From: Dechloromonas denitrificans
Lineage (GTDB): Bacteria > Pseudomonadota > Gammaproteobacteria > Burkholderiales > Rhodocyclaceae
Length of the DNA stretch: 64,000 bases
Direction: 5' to 3'
Assembly: GCF_020510665.1 (NCBI RefSeq)
Contig: NZ_CP075187.1
Coordinates: 2,004,501 to 2,068,500 of the forward strand
This document shows positions 33,857-43,032 of the stretch, one piece after another (positions within the stretch are counted from its first letter, which is position 1; every line of letters starts with the position of its first letter). Both the position numbers and the translations under genes were made by a program. The notes beneath the pieces were generated by a model. It had not been told where the DNA came from and ran no database searches. It saw only the letters and a list, made by a program, of their open reading frames with translations.

Positions 33857-35815
33857 TTAGCTGCCAATATCGGGGGACGGCGCTCCGAAGTGATAGCCTT
33901 GTCCGCCACCAACCTGATCCTTGATCAACATTTCAACCTGCTCCGCACTCTCGACACCCTGGGCAATCACATCGACATCCAGTTGATGCGCGAGCGCAAT
34001 AACAGACTGAAGCAGGGAGTGCGCACCGGCATTGACCGGCGCTTCGGCAACCAGGCCCGTATCGAGCTTGATGTAGTCCGGCGGCACTTCGCGCAAGGTC
34101 TGCAGTGATTTGGGGGCCAAGCCAAAGTGATCGATACCAAAACGTGCACCATGTTCTCGAACCATCGATGCAAACCGTCGAGCAGCCTCGATATCAATTG
34201 AACAACCGTACTCGGTCAATTCAAACGACAGACGTGCCGCCAATCCCCCCAATCTGACGAGACGGCCAGACAGCCACTTCACAAACTCGGCACTCTGCAA
34301 GCTCTGATTGGACATATTGACTGCCAGATGCCCTTCTGTTTGAACGCCGGCCTCAAGAATGCCAAACACCAACTCAAGCAATGCACGGTCAATATCGGCC
34401 ATCAGATGATGGCGCAAAGCCATGGGCAGAAAACGAGCGGCGGGTACCAGGCGGCCATCCGTCCCGACTAGCCGGGTCATGATTTCACGGTGAATCACAT
34501 CACGCGTCGCTAGCGAGACAACCGGCTGCCCAAGCAAGGTCCAGCGATTCTCGGCCATCGCATTCTGAATCAACTCGCGCCAACCCAGCGAGCCCAAAGC
34601 GCCTTCATCGCCCTCTTCTTCCATGACGAACTGCAAGGCATTACGCCCGGATTGGCGAGCTGACTCGATCGCCAGATCAAGTCGCGCCATTACCTGCGAC
34701 CGCTTGTCGCTCTTGTGGAAGTTCACCACCCCCAGGCTGAAGGAGATGTCCACATCTCCCGACACCGATTCAATTTCGAGCTGGAGCGACTCCTGTAATT
34801 CACGCCCGACTCCGGCCATGGCTGTACCATCAAGCCCAACCACCACGAAGCCGAAGGAAGTGCCGCCAATCCGTCCGAGAATCATTGCGTGCTCACCAAG
34901 AATCCGGCGAACGATGTGAGTCAGTGTCACCAGGAAAGCATTGCCACGCTGGTAGCTGGTTTCAGTATTGAATGCCTTGAGGTTGTTGATTTCGAGCCCG
35001 ATCACCGACCCTTCTGAAAACTGGACATCGCCTTCAAGCAACTGGGTAAAACGCAAATCGAAGCTACGTCGGTTATCCAGGCCGGTGATTTCATCCTGAT
35101 ACGCTTCCTTGCGAAAACCATCTGCCCGCTTCGACTCTGCATCGAGAAAATCCGAAATACGCTGCGACATGCGATTCATGGCTCGCACAACGCGTCCCAA
35201 CTCCAAAGCCTTCGGGACAATTGGAATCTGGACAAAACGTCGTTCCTGAATAGCCAGCGCAGTTCGCTCGATATCAGACAAGGGGCGCAAAATCAGGCGC
35301 AACAAAAAGCGCGTCAGAATCATTGCAATAAGGTAGCCAAGTCCCATCCAGCCACCTGCCTCCAGCGTGTATTTCCACAAATACTGATATGCATGGGTTG
35401 GCTGCGAGACCACGACAACCTTGCCCAATTGTCGCCAGCCGGCAGAAATGAAAGCTTCACCAGGCGGCGCATGCAACTGGATCAGGCTTGAAAACCACAG
35501 AGGCACACCATCGATTTTGGTTGGCAAGTCGCGGTCGACCACGACAGATCCATCAATTCCGATGACAGCGATGCGCTGGAAATAGCCTCGGTCGAACATC
35601 GAGGTGACCTGCACATTAGCCAAGCCTGCATCATTTTTGCCCAATGACTGCGCAAGCGGCAAGGAAAGCGATGACGCGGCATCCTGGGCATGCGAACCAA
35701 GCTGCTGCTCCAGGTAATCGCGCGTGCCGTTGATACCCACGGCCATCAGCCCCAGAAAAATCACCAGAAAAACCAGTGAAATCGCGATGAACAACTGCCG
35801 CCTCAACGTCATCAA
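33857..35815 (-). CDS. lapD: LapD-type c-di-GMP receptor (degenerate GGDEF-EAL)
   Basis: 652 residues with LapD architecture. A membrane helix (~8-28) precedes a periplasmic LapD/MoxY domain (~30-150, including DRGYFQRIAVIGIDGSVVVD). A second helix, a HAMP domain, a GGDEF-like domain with GGTSF in place of GGDEF, and an EAL-like domain with EIM in place of EAL follow. Both catalytic motifs are lost, as in LapD, which binds c-di-GMP and sequesters the periplasmic protease LapG. A LapG homologue is encoded at 47851-48537. The ATG overlaps the stop of the O-antigen ligase gene (ATGA), with GGGAG upstream. Confidence 0.88.
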   Translation of the reverse strand: MMTLRRQLFIAISLVFLVIFLGLMAVGINGTRDYLEQQLGSHAQDAASSLSLPLAQSLGKNDAGLANVQVTSMFDRGYFQRIAVIGIDGSVVVDRDLPTKIDGVPLWFSSLIQLHAPPGEAFISAGWRQLGKVVVVSQPTHAYQYLWKYTLEAGGWMGLGYLIAMILTRFLLRLILRPLSDIERTALAIQERRFVQIPIVPKALELGRVVRAMNRMSQRISDFLDAESKRADGFRKEAYQDEITGLDNRRSFDLRFTQLLEGDVQFSEGSVIGLEINNLKAFNTETSYQRGNAFLVTLTHIVRRILGEHAMILGRIGGTSFGFVVVGLDGTAMAGVGRELQESLQLEIESVSGDVDISFSLGVVNFHKSDKRSQVMARLDLAIESARQSGRNALQFVMEEEGDEGALGSLGWRELIQNAMAENRWTLLGQPVVSLATRDVIHREIMTRLVGTDGRLVPAARFLPMALRHHLMADIDRALLELVFGILEAGVQTEGHLAVNMSNQSLQSAEFVKWLSGRLVRLGGLAARLSFELTEYGCSIDIEAARRFASMVREHGARFGIDHFGLAPKSLQTLREVPPDYIKLDTGLVAEAPVNAGAHSLLQSVIALAHQLDVDVIAQGVESAEQVEMLIKDQVGGGQGYHFGAPSPDIGS

Positions 35816-37326
35816 ACCACTCCCTGCATTTTGTTGCGCCGCGGCATAGCCGATTTTGATCCTGAACGGCTACGTTCCCCGGGCGAACGCCCGCCACCTT
35901 GCGGCAAGGCACCGGCCATCCAGACCATGGCCATGACGATAACCAGCGTCAACGCATTAGCCGGCAACTGTAAATTGAAATCGACCGTACTATGTATGGC
36001 AATTGCAACAATCGCCATCAGCGAACCAAAGGCCACGCCACGCGGCAAGCTTGAACGGCGGCGCATCAGGATCAGGATGGCCTTTGCTGCGGTCAACACC
36101 ACAAAACCGGCCAAAATCCCCAGGCCAAACACTCCCGTATCGGCCGCAATCTCGACATAATCGTTATGTGCGTGATCCCAGTACAACTCGCGCGGTGTGC
36201 GGTAACGCAGATAGGTATTGTAAAAACTCCCGGCGCCAGTCCCCAGCACCGGGAAATCGCGAACGAGATCGACGCTGTAGCGCGCCACCTCAGTTCGCAA
36301 CTCGACCGATTCCTCGCGAGCGCCAATTTCCTGAACCATGCCGGTATCACGTACCCGCTCGACCACTTTTTCCAGACCAACCCAAGTGCCGACAATCACC
36401 ACATCGATAATGATCAAGCTGGCGATCAGACCTATCGTTGCCGGCGCCATCTTGCGCGACAGCACAATGGCAATAAGACCAACAATCAGCATGGCCGCAA
36501 AAAATCCGGCATTCCCCATGCGTGAGCGCGTCAGAACCAAGGCGATGACCAGAATAATCAGCATCATGCGCAAGCGCATCTTGGGACTCAGGATAAAGTC
36601 AAATACCTTGACCAGCTTGTGCTTCCAGTTGCCTATTTGCTCGCTTTTTTCAGCCCCAAGACGGGCCAGCATCAAACCGATCCCGACCGACAGGCAAATC
36701 TCCATATAGCCAGCAAAGTGGTTGTGATAGCCAAAAGTACCAAAAACCCGGTTATGGGCAATATCGAAGAAAAATATCCGGTAAGTCGCCCCAACCGAAA
36801 ACAGCAGCACGCCGATGATCGCCTGTAGCAGACCGGCACCGACAATCAGTAAAGCGAGTTTATCCAGTCGCTCCTTGTCACGAACCGTCAGCAACGCAAC
36901 GATAAAACAGGAGAAATAGGCGAAAGTGAGGGCGGCATAAATCTGCGTCTGGTTCGGATCAAGACTAATCCTGAAGGAAGAAACACCCTGCTGCACGGTC
37001 ACTGTTTCAGGTGAAAGCAATGCAAGAAAACTGGCTGGCAATGGCAACAGTTGCGCCCAGACCAGCAAGCCAAACAAACCAAACAAAGCAAGCGGCCATT
37101 TGAATAATTTCAGCCGCTCAAAGGCGTCGACCGCAGCATGCCGCCAGACAAACATCGCCCCGAGAAGGAGCAATTGCGACCAGCAAACCAGAATACCGAC
37201 GGCCCAGGTCCGATTGCTTCCCAAAGGCAGCGGCGCCCAGAAAAGAAGAAGGATCAAGCCACGAAATAACCAGCGATCATCGATCTCTGAAGAAAAAGCA
37301 GGTCTGGCAGACGAAACTGTGCGCAT
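35812..37326 (-). CDS. O-antigen ligase/polymerase (Wzy/WaaL family)
   Basis: 504 residues with about 11 membrane helices and a long periplasmic loop (residues ~325-400). The loop holds the family signature LGTGAGSFYNTYLRYRTP and DHAHNDYVEIAADTGVFGL. Such proteins polymerise or ligate lipid-linked glycan units at the outer face of the inner membrane. Within this exopolysaccharide locus it most probably acts as the polymerase. Its gene overlaps lapD, tying polymer synthesis to c-di-GMP control at the level of translation. Confidence 0.85.
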   Translation of the reverse strand: MRTVSSARPAFSSEIDDRWLFRGLILLLFWAPLPLGSNRTWAVGILVCWSQLLLLGAMFVWRHAAVDAFERLKLFKWPLALFGLFGLLVWAQLLPLPASFLALLSPETVTVQQGVSSFRISLDPNQTQIYAALTFAYFSCFIVALLTVRDKERLDKLALLIVGAGLLQAIIGVLLFSVGATYRIFFFDIAHNRVFGTFGYHNHFAGYMEICLSVGIGLMLARLGAEKSEQIGNWKHKLVKVFDFILSPKMRLRMMLIILVIALVLTRSRMGNAGFFAAMLIVGLIAIVLSRKMAPATIGLIASLIIIDVVIVGTWVGLEKVVERVRDTGMVQEIGAREESVELRTEVARYSVDLVRDFPVLGTGAGSFYNTYLRYRTPRELYWDHAHNDYVEIAADTGVFGLGILAGFVVLTAAKAILILMRRRSSLPRGVAFGSLMAIVAIAIHSTVDFNLQLPANALTLVIVMAMVWMAGALPQGGGRSPGERSRSGSKSAMPRRNKMQGVV

Positions 37327-37343
37327 GGAGAAAATATCGAGGT

Positions 37344-37371
37344 AAAAAAAATGGCAGCCTTAAGCTGCCAT
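37344..37371 (-). terminator. Strong intrinsic terminator of the Gly/Ala-rich protein gene
   Basis: On the minus strand an 8-bp stem ATGGCAGC / GCTGCCAT with a 5-base loop is followed by a T7-8 run. It lies 18 bases after the stop of the 37390 gene and before the O-antigen ligase gene. Confidence 0.88.
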
Positions 37372-37389
37372 TATCGGGTAGAGGCTCGA

Positions 37390-37911
37390 TCAGGAGCGGC
37401 TACCGCCGCCACCGCCACCACCGGAGATGGTGGATGCGCCACCACTCGTACCAAAGCCACTGTTACCATTGCCGGAAGAGTTATTTCCGACATTACCCTG
37501 GCCTTGACCCTGACCATTGTTACCAGCGGCAGTTGCTGCGGTAATTTGTGTCGGATCAGCACCACCGGCAATTGCTGCACCCTGAGCGGTCGCCAGCGTT
37601 GCACCGGAATTAACGGCAGCACGGACGGCAGCTTCAGCAACAGCTTCGTTGCCATTGGCAGCGGCCACAACGGCGGTAACTGCATCTGAAGCACTGATTC
37701 CCTGCTCGATCATGGCGCTGGTAGTCAGCGTGGTCGAGACATTCGCAGCCTTGGCTGCATTGGCGATCTGGGCCGGCGTCTGACCTGCAGCCCTGAGGCT
37801 TGCAACTTCAGAAGCAATTTGCGTGGCAGTCATGCCACTGGTGAAGGCTGCCATGGCGGAGAAACTCACTGCCATCACACCTGCGATCAAACCTAGCTTG
37901 AATTTCTTCAT
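37390..37911 (-). CDS. Exported Ala/Gly-rich protein of the EPS locus
   Basis: 173 residues starting at ATG 37911 with a near-perfect AGGAGGTG ribosome site. A Sec signal peptide (MKKFKLGLIAGVMAVSFSAMA) is followed by an Ala/Thr-rich helical part (~25-130). A Gly/Asn/Ser-rich tail (~130-173) ends in seven Gly then SRS. There are no Cys and no membrane anchor. It has its own strong terminator and ribosome site, implying high expression. The family was not recognised; low-complexity exported proteins in such loci may be matrix components, but this is speculation. Confidence 0.75.
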   Translation of the reverse strand: MKKFKLGLIAGVMAVSFSAMAAFTSGMTATQIASEVASLRAAGQTPAQIANAAKAANVSTTLTTSAMIEQGISASDAVTAVVAAANGNEAVAEAAVRAAVNSGATLATAQGAAIAGGADPTQITAATAAGNNGQGQGQGNVGNNSSGNGNSGFGTSGGASTISGGGGGGGSRS

Positions 37912-38096
37912 AGCACCTCCTAAATAGTATGCGCGAAGGTTAACATCGGCACATGCACACGTCAACAAATCAAAGGTAAAAAGTTTCAAAAAACGATAAA
38001 TAACACTGACTTAGACAGATTATTCTGTTTGATTTTACCGATCAGGCTTGCAACAAAAACTGCGCAGTCAGCGCAGCTTCAACAATCAACAAGCAC

Positions 38097-39104
38097 TCAC
38101 TCGTAGCCGACAGGATTCATTGACTGCCAACGCCAGGTATCAGTGCACATTGCTTCAATACCCCGCTCTGCCTGCCATTTGAGGCTCTCCAACGCAAAGC
38201 TCGGATTGGCGTAACAAGAAGCCACATCACCCGGACGACGCTCGACAATGCGATGTGCGACCTGTTTGCCACTGGCCTTTTCGAAAGCGGCAATCATTTG
38301 CAAAACACTGTATCCCTGCCCCGTCCCCAGGTTGACCGTCAGCACACCCGGCTTCTCGTTGAGTGCCCGCAGCGCGGCAAGATGCCCCGAAGCAAGATCA
38401 ACCACGTGGATGTAATCACGCACCCCGGTACCGTCGACCGTCGGATAATCATTACCGAAAACAGATAATTCCGGGCGTTTGCCGACTGCAACCTGCGCAA
38501 TGAACGGCATCAGATTATTCGGAATGCCGTTCGGATCTTCACCGATCAAGCCGCTGCTGTGCGCCCCCACAGGATTGAAATAGCGCAGTAAGGCAATACG
38601 CCACGAAGGATCGGCAATAGCGAGATCGCGCAGGATTTCCTCGATCATCAGCTTCGAACGCCCGTAGGGGTTGGTTGCCTGGAGAGGAAAATTCTCAATG
38701 ATCGGCACGGTGTGCGGATCGCCATAAACGGTAGCGGATGAACTAAAAACCAGTTTTCTGACACCTGCTTCAGCCATGGTCTGGAAAAGCACCAGACTGC
38801 CCTGCACGTTGTTGTCGTAATAGCGCAAGGGCTGGGCAACCGACTCGCCAACCGCTTTCAGGCCGGCAAAGTGGATCACTTCGCTAATGGCATGGCGGGC
38901 AAACAATTCGCCCATCGCCGCACGATCGCGAATATCTGCCTGCACGAAAGCCGGGCGGCGGCCAGTAATGCTTTCGATACGGTCAAGTACAGCCAGTTTG
39001 CTGTTACTGAGATTATCAACAATCAGCAAATCTGCGCCGGCCTCAAGCAGCTCGACAACAGTGTGCGAACCGATATAACCCATCCCACCGGTGACCAGAA
39101 TCAT
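38097..39104 (-). CDS. galE: UDP-glucose 4-epimerase
   Basis: 335 residues. The Rossmann NAD motif GGMGYIGSHTVVELLEAG opens the protein. The catalytic Ser/Thr and YxxxK (NPYGRSKLMIEE) and the sugar-binding segments FNPVGAHSSGLIGEDPNG and VFGNDYPTVDGTGVRDYIHV are present. It interconverts UDP-glucose and UDP-galactose, supplying galactose for surface glycans. It stands in the exopolysaccharide region next to manC, with GGAG upstream of the ATG. Confidence 0.96.
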   Translation of the reverse strand: MILVTGGMGYIGSHTVVELLEAGADLLIVDNLSNSKLAVLDRIESITGRRPAFVQADIRDRAAMGELFARHAISEVIHFAGLKAVGESVAQPLRYYDNNVQGSLVLFQTMAEAGVRKLVFSSSATVYGDPHTVPIIENFPLQATNPYGRSKLMIEEILRDLAIADPSWRIALLRYFNPVGAHSSGLIGEDPNGIPNNLMPFIAQVAVGKRPELSVFGNDYPTVDGTGVRDYIHVVDLASGHLAALRALNEKPGVLTVNLGTGQGYSVLQMIAAFEKASGKQVAHRIVERRPGDVASCYANPSFALESLKWQAERGIEAMCTDTWRWQSMNPVGYE

Positions 39105-39193
39105 TCAGAACTCCAAAAATCCAAGGCAAATTTTGCGGTCGACCGGGAAAACCCCCAATTTATGGCAAACATCCATCACCACCCGCTTTTCGG

Positions 39194-40639
39194 TCAACGT
39201 CCGTAAATATCTTCAAACCGGACGATGTCATCCTCCCCCAAATAACTGCCTGATTGCACTTCGATCATTTCCAGAGGCAGTTTGCCCGGGTTCTCAAGGC
39301 GATGCTTGGTACCCAGCGGGATATAGGTTGATTGGTTTTCGGACACCAGCAGCGTTTCTTCGCCACGGGTCACCTTGGCTGTTCCGGAAACGACGATCCA
39401 GTGCTCTGCACGATGGTGATGCATTTGCAGCGAAAGACAGGCGCCGGGATTGACGACGATGCGCTTGACCTGGAATCGTTCGCCGAAATCGATGCTGTCA
39501 TACCACCCCCAGGGCCGGAAAACCTTGCGATGCGAAAGTGATTCCGGGCGCTTTTGAGCCTTGAGTTGCCCGACTACTTCCTTGACCTTCTGAATCTCGG
39601 AACGATCCGCCACCAAAATGGCATCGGCTGTTTCAACCACGACAATGTTTTTCAGACCAATGCAGGCAACCAGGCGGTCTTCGGCAACAACCAGCGTGTC
39701 CTGAGAGTCAACTGACAGGACATCGCCCATCAGCACATTGCCGCCGGCATCCTTGTCACCGATTTCCCACAGCGCGCTCCAGGCGCCCACATCAGACCAG
39801 CGCGCATCGAGCGGAACAACAGCGACCTCACCGGTATTAGCCCCTTCGCGGGCAAGACGCTCCATCACGGCATAGTCGATTGAGTCGGATGGACAGTCGG
39901 CGAATGCCTCTTTCGATGGACGGAGAAAATCGTGATCCTGCTGCCGGCCCTCATAGGCCTTGAGGCAAGCAGCCGTAATGTCGGCACGACACTGCGCCAT
40001 CTTGGCCAGCCAGACCGATGTTTTGATGACGAAAATCCCGCCATTCCATAGGAAACGCCCACTGGCCAGATAGCTTTCAGCGGTCGCAGCATCCGGCTTT
40101 TCGACAAACTGATCGACCAGGCACGCCCCATCGGCCAGTGCTGCACCCTGCTTGATATAACCATAACCCGTTTCCGGGGCAGTTGGCTTGATACCAAAAG
40201 TAACCAGTTTACCCTGCTCGGCCAGGGCGGCCCCCTGCATCACTGCTTTGCGAAAAGCAGTTTCATCCTGGATCACATGATCCGCCGGCATGATGACCAG
40301 CACCGGGTCGCTTCCCTCACCTTGAGCAGCCAGCGCAGCCAAGGTCAAAGCAGGTGCCGTATTGCGCCCGCAAGGTTCGAGGACCAGGGTGGGATGCGCT
40401 ACACCAACCTGACGCAGTTGCTCGGCGATCAGGAAGCGATATTCCTCATTGCCGACTAACAAAGGAGCAGCCAGTACATCGCCTTCTGCCAGCGCAAGCC
40501 CGTCGAGGCGCAACGCTGTCGCCTGGAGCATGGTGTGATTGCCATTCAGGCAAAGCAACTGCTTGGGGTACTGTTCGCGAGAAAGCGGCCAGAGGCGGGT
40601 GCCTGAGCCGCCACAAAGAATAACGGGCTGGATGATCAT
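39194..40639 (-). CDS. manC: Mannose-1-phosphate guanylyltransferase / mannose-6-phosphate isomerase
   Basis: 481 residues, the bifunctional type II enzyme length. The N-terminal nucleotidyltransferase begins VILCGGSGTRLWPLSREQYPKQ and continues with FVEKPD. The C-terminal cupin isomerase has the metal-binding stretch LSLQMHHHRAEHWIVVSGTA. It makes GDP-mannose for surface polysaccharide. It is followed by galE and preceded by the initiating transferase gene on the same strand. Confidence 0.95.
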   Translation of the reverse strand: MIIQPVILCGGSGTRLWPLSREQYPKQLLCLNGNHTMLQATALRLDGLALAEGDVLAAPLLVGNEEYRFLIAEQLRQVGVAHPTLVLEPCGRNTAPALTLAALAAQGEGSDPVLVIMPADHVIQDETAFRKAVMQGAALAEQGKLVTFGIKPTAPETGYGYIKQGAALADGACLVDQFVEKPDAATAESYLASGRFLWNGGIFVIKTSVWLAKMAQCRADITAACLKAYEGRQQDHDFLRPSKEAFADCPSDSIDYAVMERLAREGANTGEVAVVPLDARWSDVGAWSALWEIGDKDAGGNVLMGDVLSVDSQDTLVVAEDRLVACIGLKNIVVVETADAILVADRSEIQKVKEVVGQLKAQKRPESLSHRKVFRPWGWYDSIDFGERFQVKRIVVNPGACLSLQMHHHRAEHWIVVSGTAKVTRGEETLLVSENQSTYIPLGTKHRLENPGKLPLEMIEVQSGSYLGEDDIVRFEDIYGR

Positions 40640-40760
40640 GAAATGGGATCCATCGATGGCTCCCCGACGAGGCGGGGAAAAAATTCAAGGAATTACTTTA
40701 GCAAATAAAGCTGGCCATGCCCGCACCACTCAGTCGGCCAGTCGAGACCGCACCGGGAAC

Positions 40761-42176
40761 CTAGTACGCATTTTTATTCACGAACCCCTTGAATACCGTG
40801 AGAAAAATGATCTTTAGGTCAAACCACAGCGACCAGTTTTGAACGTATTGCAAATCAAACTTGACCCGCATGGCCATTTTGTCGACGGTCTCCGTTTCAC
40901 CACGCCAGCCACTGATCTGAGCCCAACCGGTAATCCCCGGCTTGACCTTGTGGCGCAACATGTAGCCACGAATCAGGCGACGATACTGCTCGTTGTGTGA
41001 AACCGCATGCGGCCGCGGGCCAACGACGGACATCGAACCTTGCAATACATTGAAAAACTGCGGCAATTCGTCAAGCGAAGTACGCCGTAAAAAAGCGCCG
41101 AAGGGAGTAATCCGCATATCCCCTTTTTGGGCCTGGATGACTTTATCGCCATCCTCGCAAACCGTCATGCTGCGAAATTTCCAGACTTCGACGACAGCAC
41201 CATTCAGTCCATAGCGGCGCTGCTTGAAAAGCACCGGGCCGGGCGAGGTCAATTTAACGCCCAGTGCGATCAACGCCATGGGGAGGGCAATCAGCAGCAG
41301 GATCAGGCTGGCGACAACAATATCCTCCGCCCGCTTGACCCAGCCATCCACCCCATAAAACGGGCTTTCATGAAGACTCAGCACCGGGATGCCGTCCATG
41401 CTCGAAAGCTTTCCGTGCAGCAGATCGAAGATAAAGAAATTAGGCACCATATAGACGGAAGCCGTCGTGTCGCTGAGCGCATTGACCAGTTCGACGATTC
41501 GATTTTCTGCCTTCATCGGCAATGTGATGTAGATGTAATCCACCTCACCGTTGCGGGCCATCTCGACCAATTCGTCAAACCGCCCGACGCCATCGACATC
41601 ATTGGCGGCATGTTTGCAATCCCGCGCAGCCAGACGGTCGTCGAAATAGCCGACGCAGCGCATACCCAACCATGGTGAGTTGCGCACTTTCTCTTCAACC
41701 TGCATCCCCATTTTGGTTTTACCGGCAATAGCCAGTGTACGGGTATTTCTTCCGGAAGAGCGAAAGGCGTTGAGAACAAGACGCAAGGCGATGCGTGAAG
41801 CCGCCAGCATCAGCGGTGCGAGGACAAACCAGACCAAGGTTGCCGCACGAGAGAAGTCAGATGAAGTTTTGCCAAGAAAACCCAGCACAACCAGCGCAAT
41901 CGCTGTCCAGATCCAGACCATCAACGTCTTCGAAACAGCGTTGTGCAAGGGCTCAAGCCGCCACGAACCGTAAATCTGCTGGGCACCGCCAATCATGACG
42001 AACAGCAGGACAGCCAAAATACCGGCCTGGACATAAGGACCATCCAGATCAAGGCCGTGAGTCAACTCCAGCGAGATAGCCAAAGCCACCAGGATCATCA
42101 CCGCATCCAGGATGCGGTGGAAAAATGCAATTTTTGAACTATGCGGCCGAACAAGCCCTGAAGACATGAAACCCAT
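40761..42176 (-). CDS. wcaJ: Undecaprenyl-phosphate sugar phosphotransferase (WcaJ/EpsE type)
   Basis: 471 residues from ATG 42176 (GGTGG upstream); ATG 42167 is also possible. Four N-terminal membrane helices and a CoA-binding-like/flavin-like middle domain precede one more helix (~275-300). The bacterial sugar transferase domain has KLTSPGPVLFKQRRYG, VWKFRSMTV, LRRTSLDELPQFFNVL and the WRGETETVDKMAMRV tail. It loads the first sugar phosphate (usually glucose) on undecaprenyl phosphate to start repeat-unit synthesis on the cytosolic side. Confidence 0.92.
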   Translation of the reverse strand: MGFMSSGLVRPHSSKIAFFHRILDAVMILVALAISLELTHGLDLDGPYVQAGILAVLLFVMIGGAQQIYGSWRLEPLHNAVSKTLMVWIWTAIALVVLGFLGKTSSDFSRAATLVWFVLAPLMLAASRIALRLVLNAFRSSGRNTRTLAIAGKTKMGMQVEEKVRNSPWLGMRCVGYFDDRLAARDCKHAANDVDGVGRFDELVEMARNGEVDYIYITLPMKAENRIVELVNALSDTTASVYMVPNFFIFDLLHGKLSSMDGIPVLSLHESPFYGVDGWVKRAEDIVVASLILLLIALPMALIALGVKLTSPGPVLFKQRRYGLNGAVVEVWKFRSMTVCEDGDKVIQAQKGDMRITPFGAFLRRTSLDELPQFFNVLQGSMSVVGPRPHAVSHNEQYRRLIRGYMLRHKVKPGITGWAQISGWRGETETVDKMAMRVKFDLQYVQNWSLWFDLKIIFLTVFKGFVNKNAY

Positions 42177-42327
42177 AAACTGACCACCGTAATTCAATCA
42201 TTTCGTGACAATGTGCTGCGCGCGAATAATGCCACGATGAAGAAATTTGCCCTATAAGACAAAAGGCATATCAAAATCGCTTATCATCAAAATTCCGCCG
42301 AATACTGCTTTTATTTATTGCAAGCAA

Positions 42328-42987
42328 CTACCTGACTTGCCCAACCCATTCGAGTACTGCCGGGATTTGCCATCCCAGTGCCGCCTGAATCAGCAACAGG
42401 ACAACCAGGACCGTCGCGGTCGACACCAATAAAAACCCGAAAATCAATGCCCAGACGCTCCATCGCGCCACAGCCTGCTCGACAGGCGCCAATTCGCGCC
42501 GCTCGCGCCCACCAAGCAAGACAACATAAAATTCCCAACGCCACAGCTTGAAAGTCCAACGGTAATCCAGCGCATGGCGGCCCCAGGCGGATACCTCACG
42601 GCGCTCGGGGACAATCTCGCCTTCGCGCAAAGCCACACTCTCGCGCAGCACCCAGAGCAAGCGTCCAAGCAGATAAATCAGCGTGGCCAGCGTAACACCG
42701 ACAATATCGGCATACCAATCCTCCAGGCTCGGCACGTGCCCTTCCTGGAAAAACTGATGAATTTCCTCCGCTCCGCCACCGACAATCGCAATCAGGGTGA
42801 TCCACACCCACGATCCCTTCAAGGTCCAGCGCGTCAACCACCAGATCACAAAGAAGACCGAAGCATGCAACACTTTGTCCCAACTGGCATAAATTGCGCG
42901 CGACTCTGCCTGGTTCAGCCCCCAATACAACCCGGCCACCACGAGAGCGGAGGCCAGCAGAGGAATAAAACGGAAAGGCAATTTCAT
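42328..42987 (-). CDS. VanZ-family membrane protein
   Basis: 219 residues from ATG 42987. Four membrane helices in the first ~115 residues form the VanZ-like fold, with SWDKVLHASVFFVIWWL and the conserved acidic EEIHQFFQEG. A C-terminal extension (~120-219) has one more helix (VWALIFGFLLVSTATVLVVL). The molecular role of VanZ-like proteins in polysaccharide loci is unknown. It is located between the initiating transferase and a c-di-GMP enzyme. Confidence 0.82.
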   Translation of the reverse strand: MKLPFRFIPLLASALVVAGLYWGLNQAESRAIYASWDKVLHASVFFVIWWLTRWTLKGSWVWITLIAIVGGGAEEIHQFFQEGHVPSLEDWYADIVGVTLATLIYLLGRLLWVLRESVALREGEIVPERREVSAWGRHALDYRWTFKLWRWEFYVVLLGGRERRELAPVEQAVARWSVWALIFGFLLVSTATVLVVLLLIQAALGWQIPAVLEWVGQVR

Positions 42988-43032
42988 CAAAAAACCATGG
43001 TCGACCGCGAATAACTGTCCATTATCCCGCAG

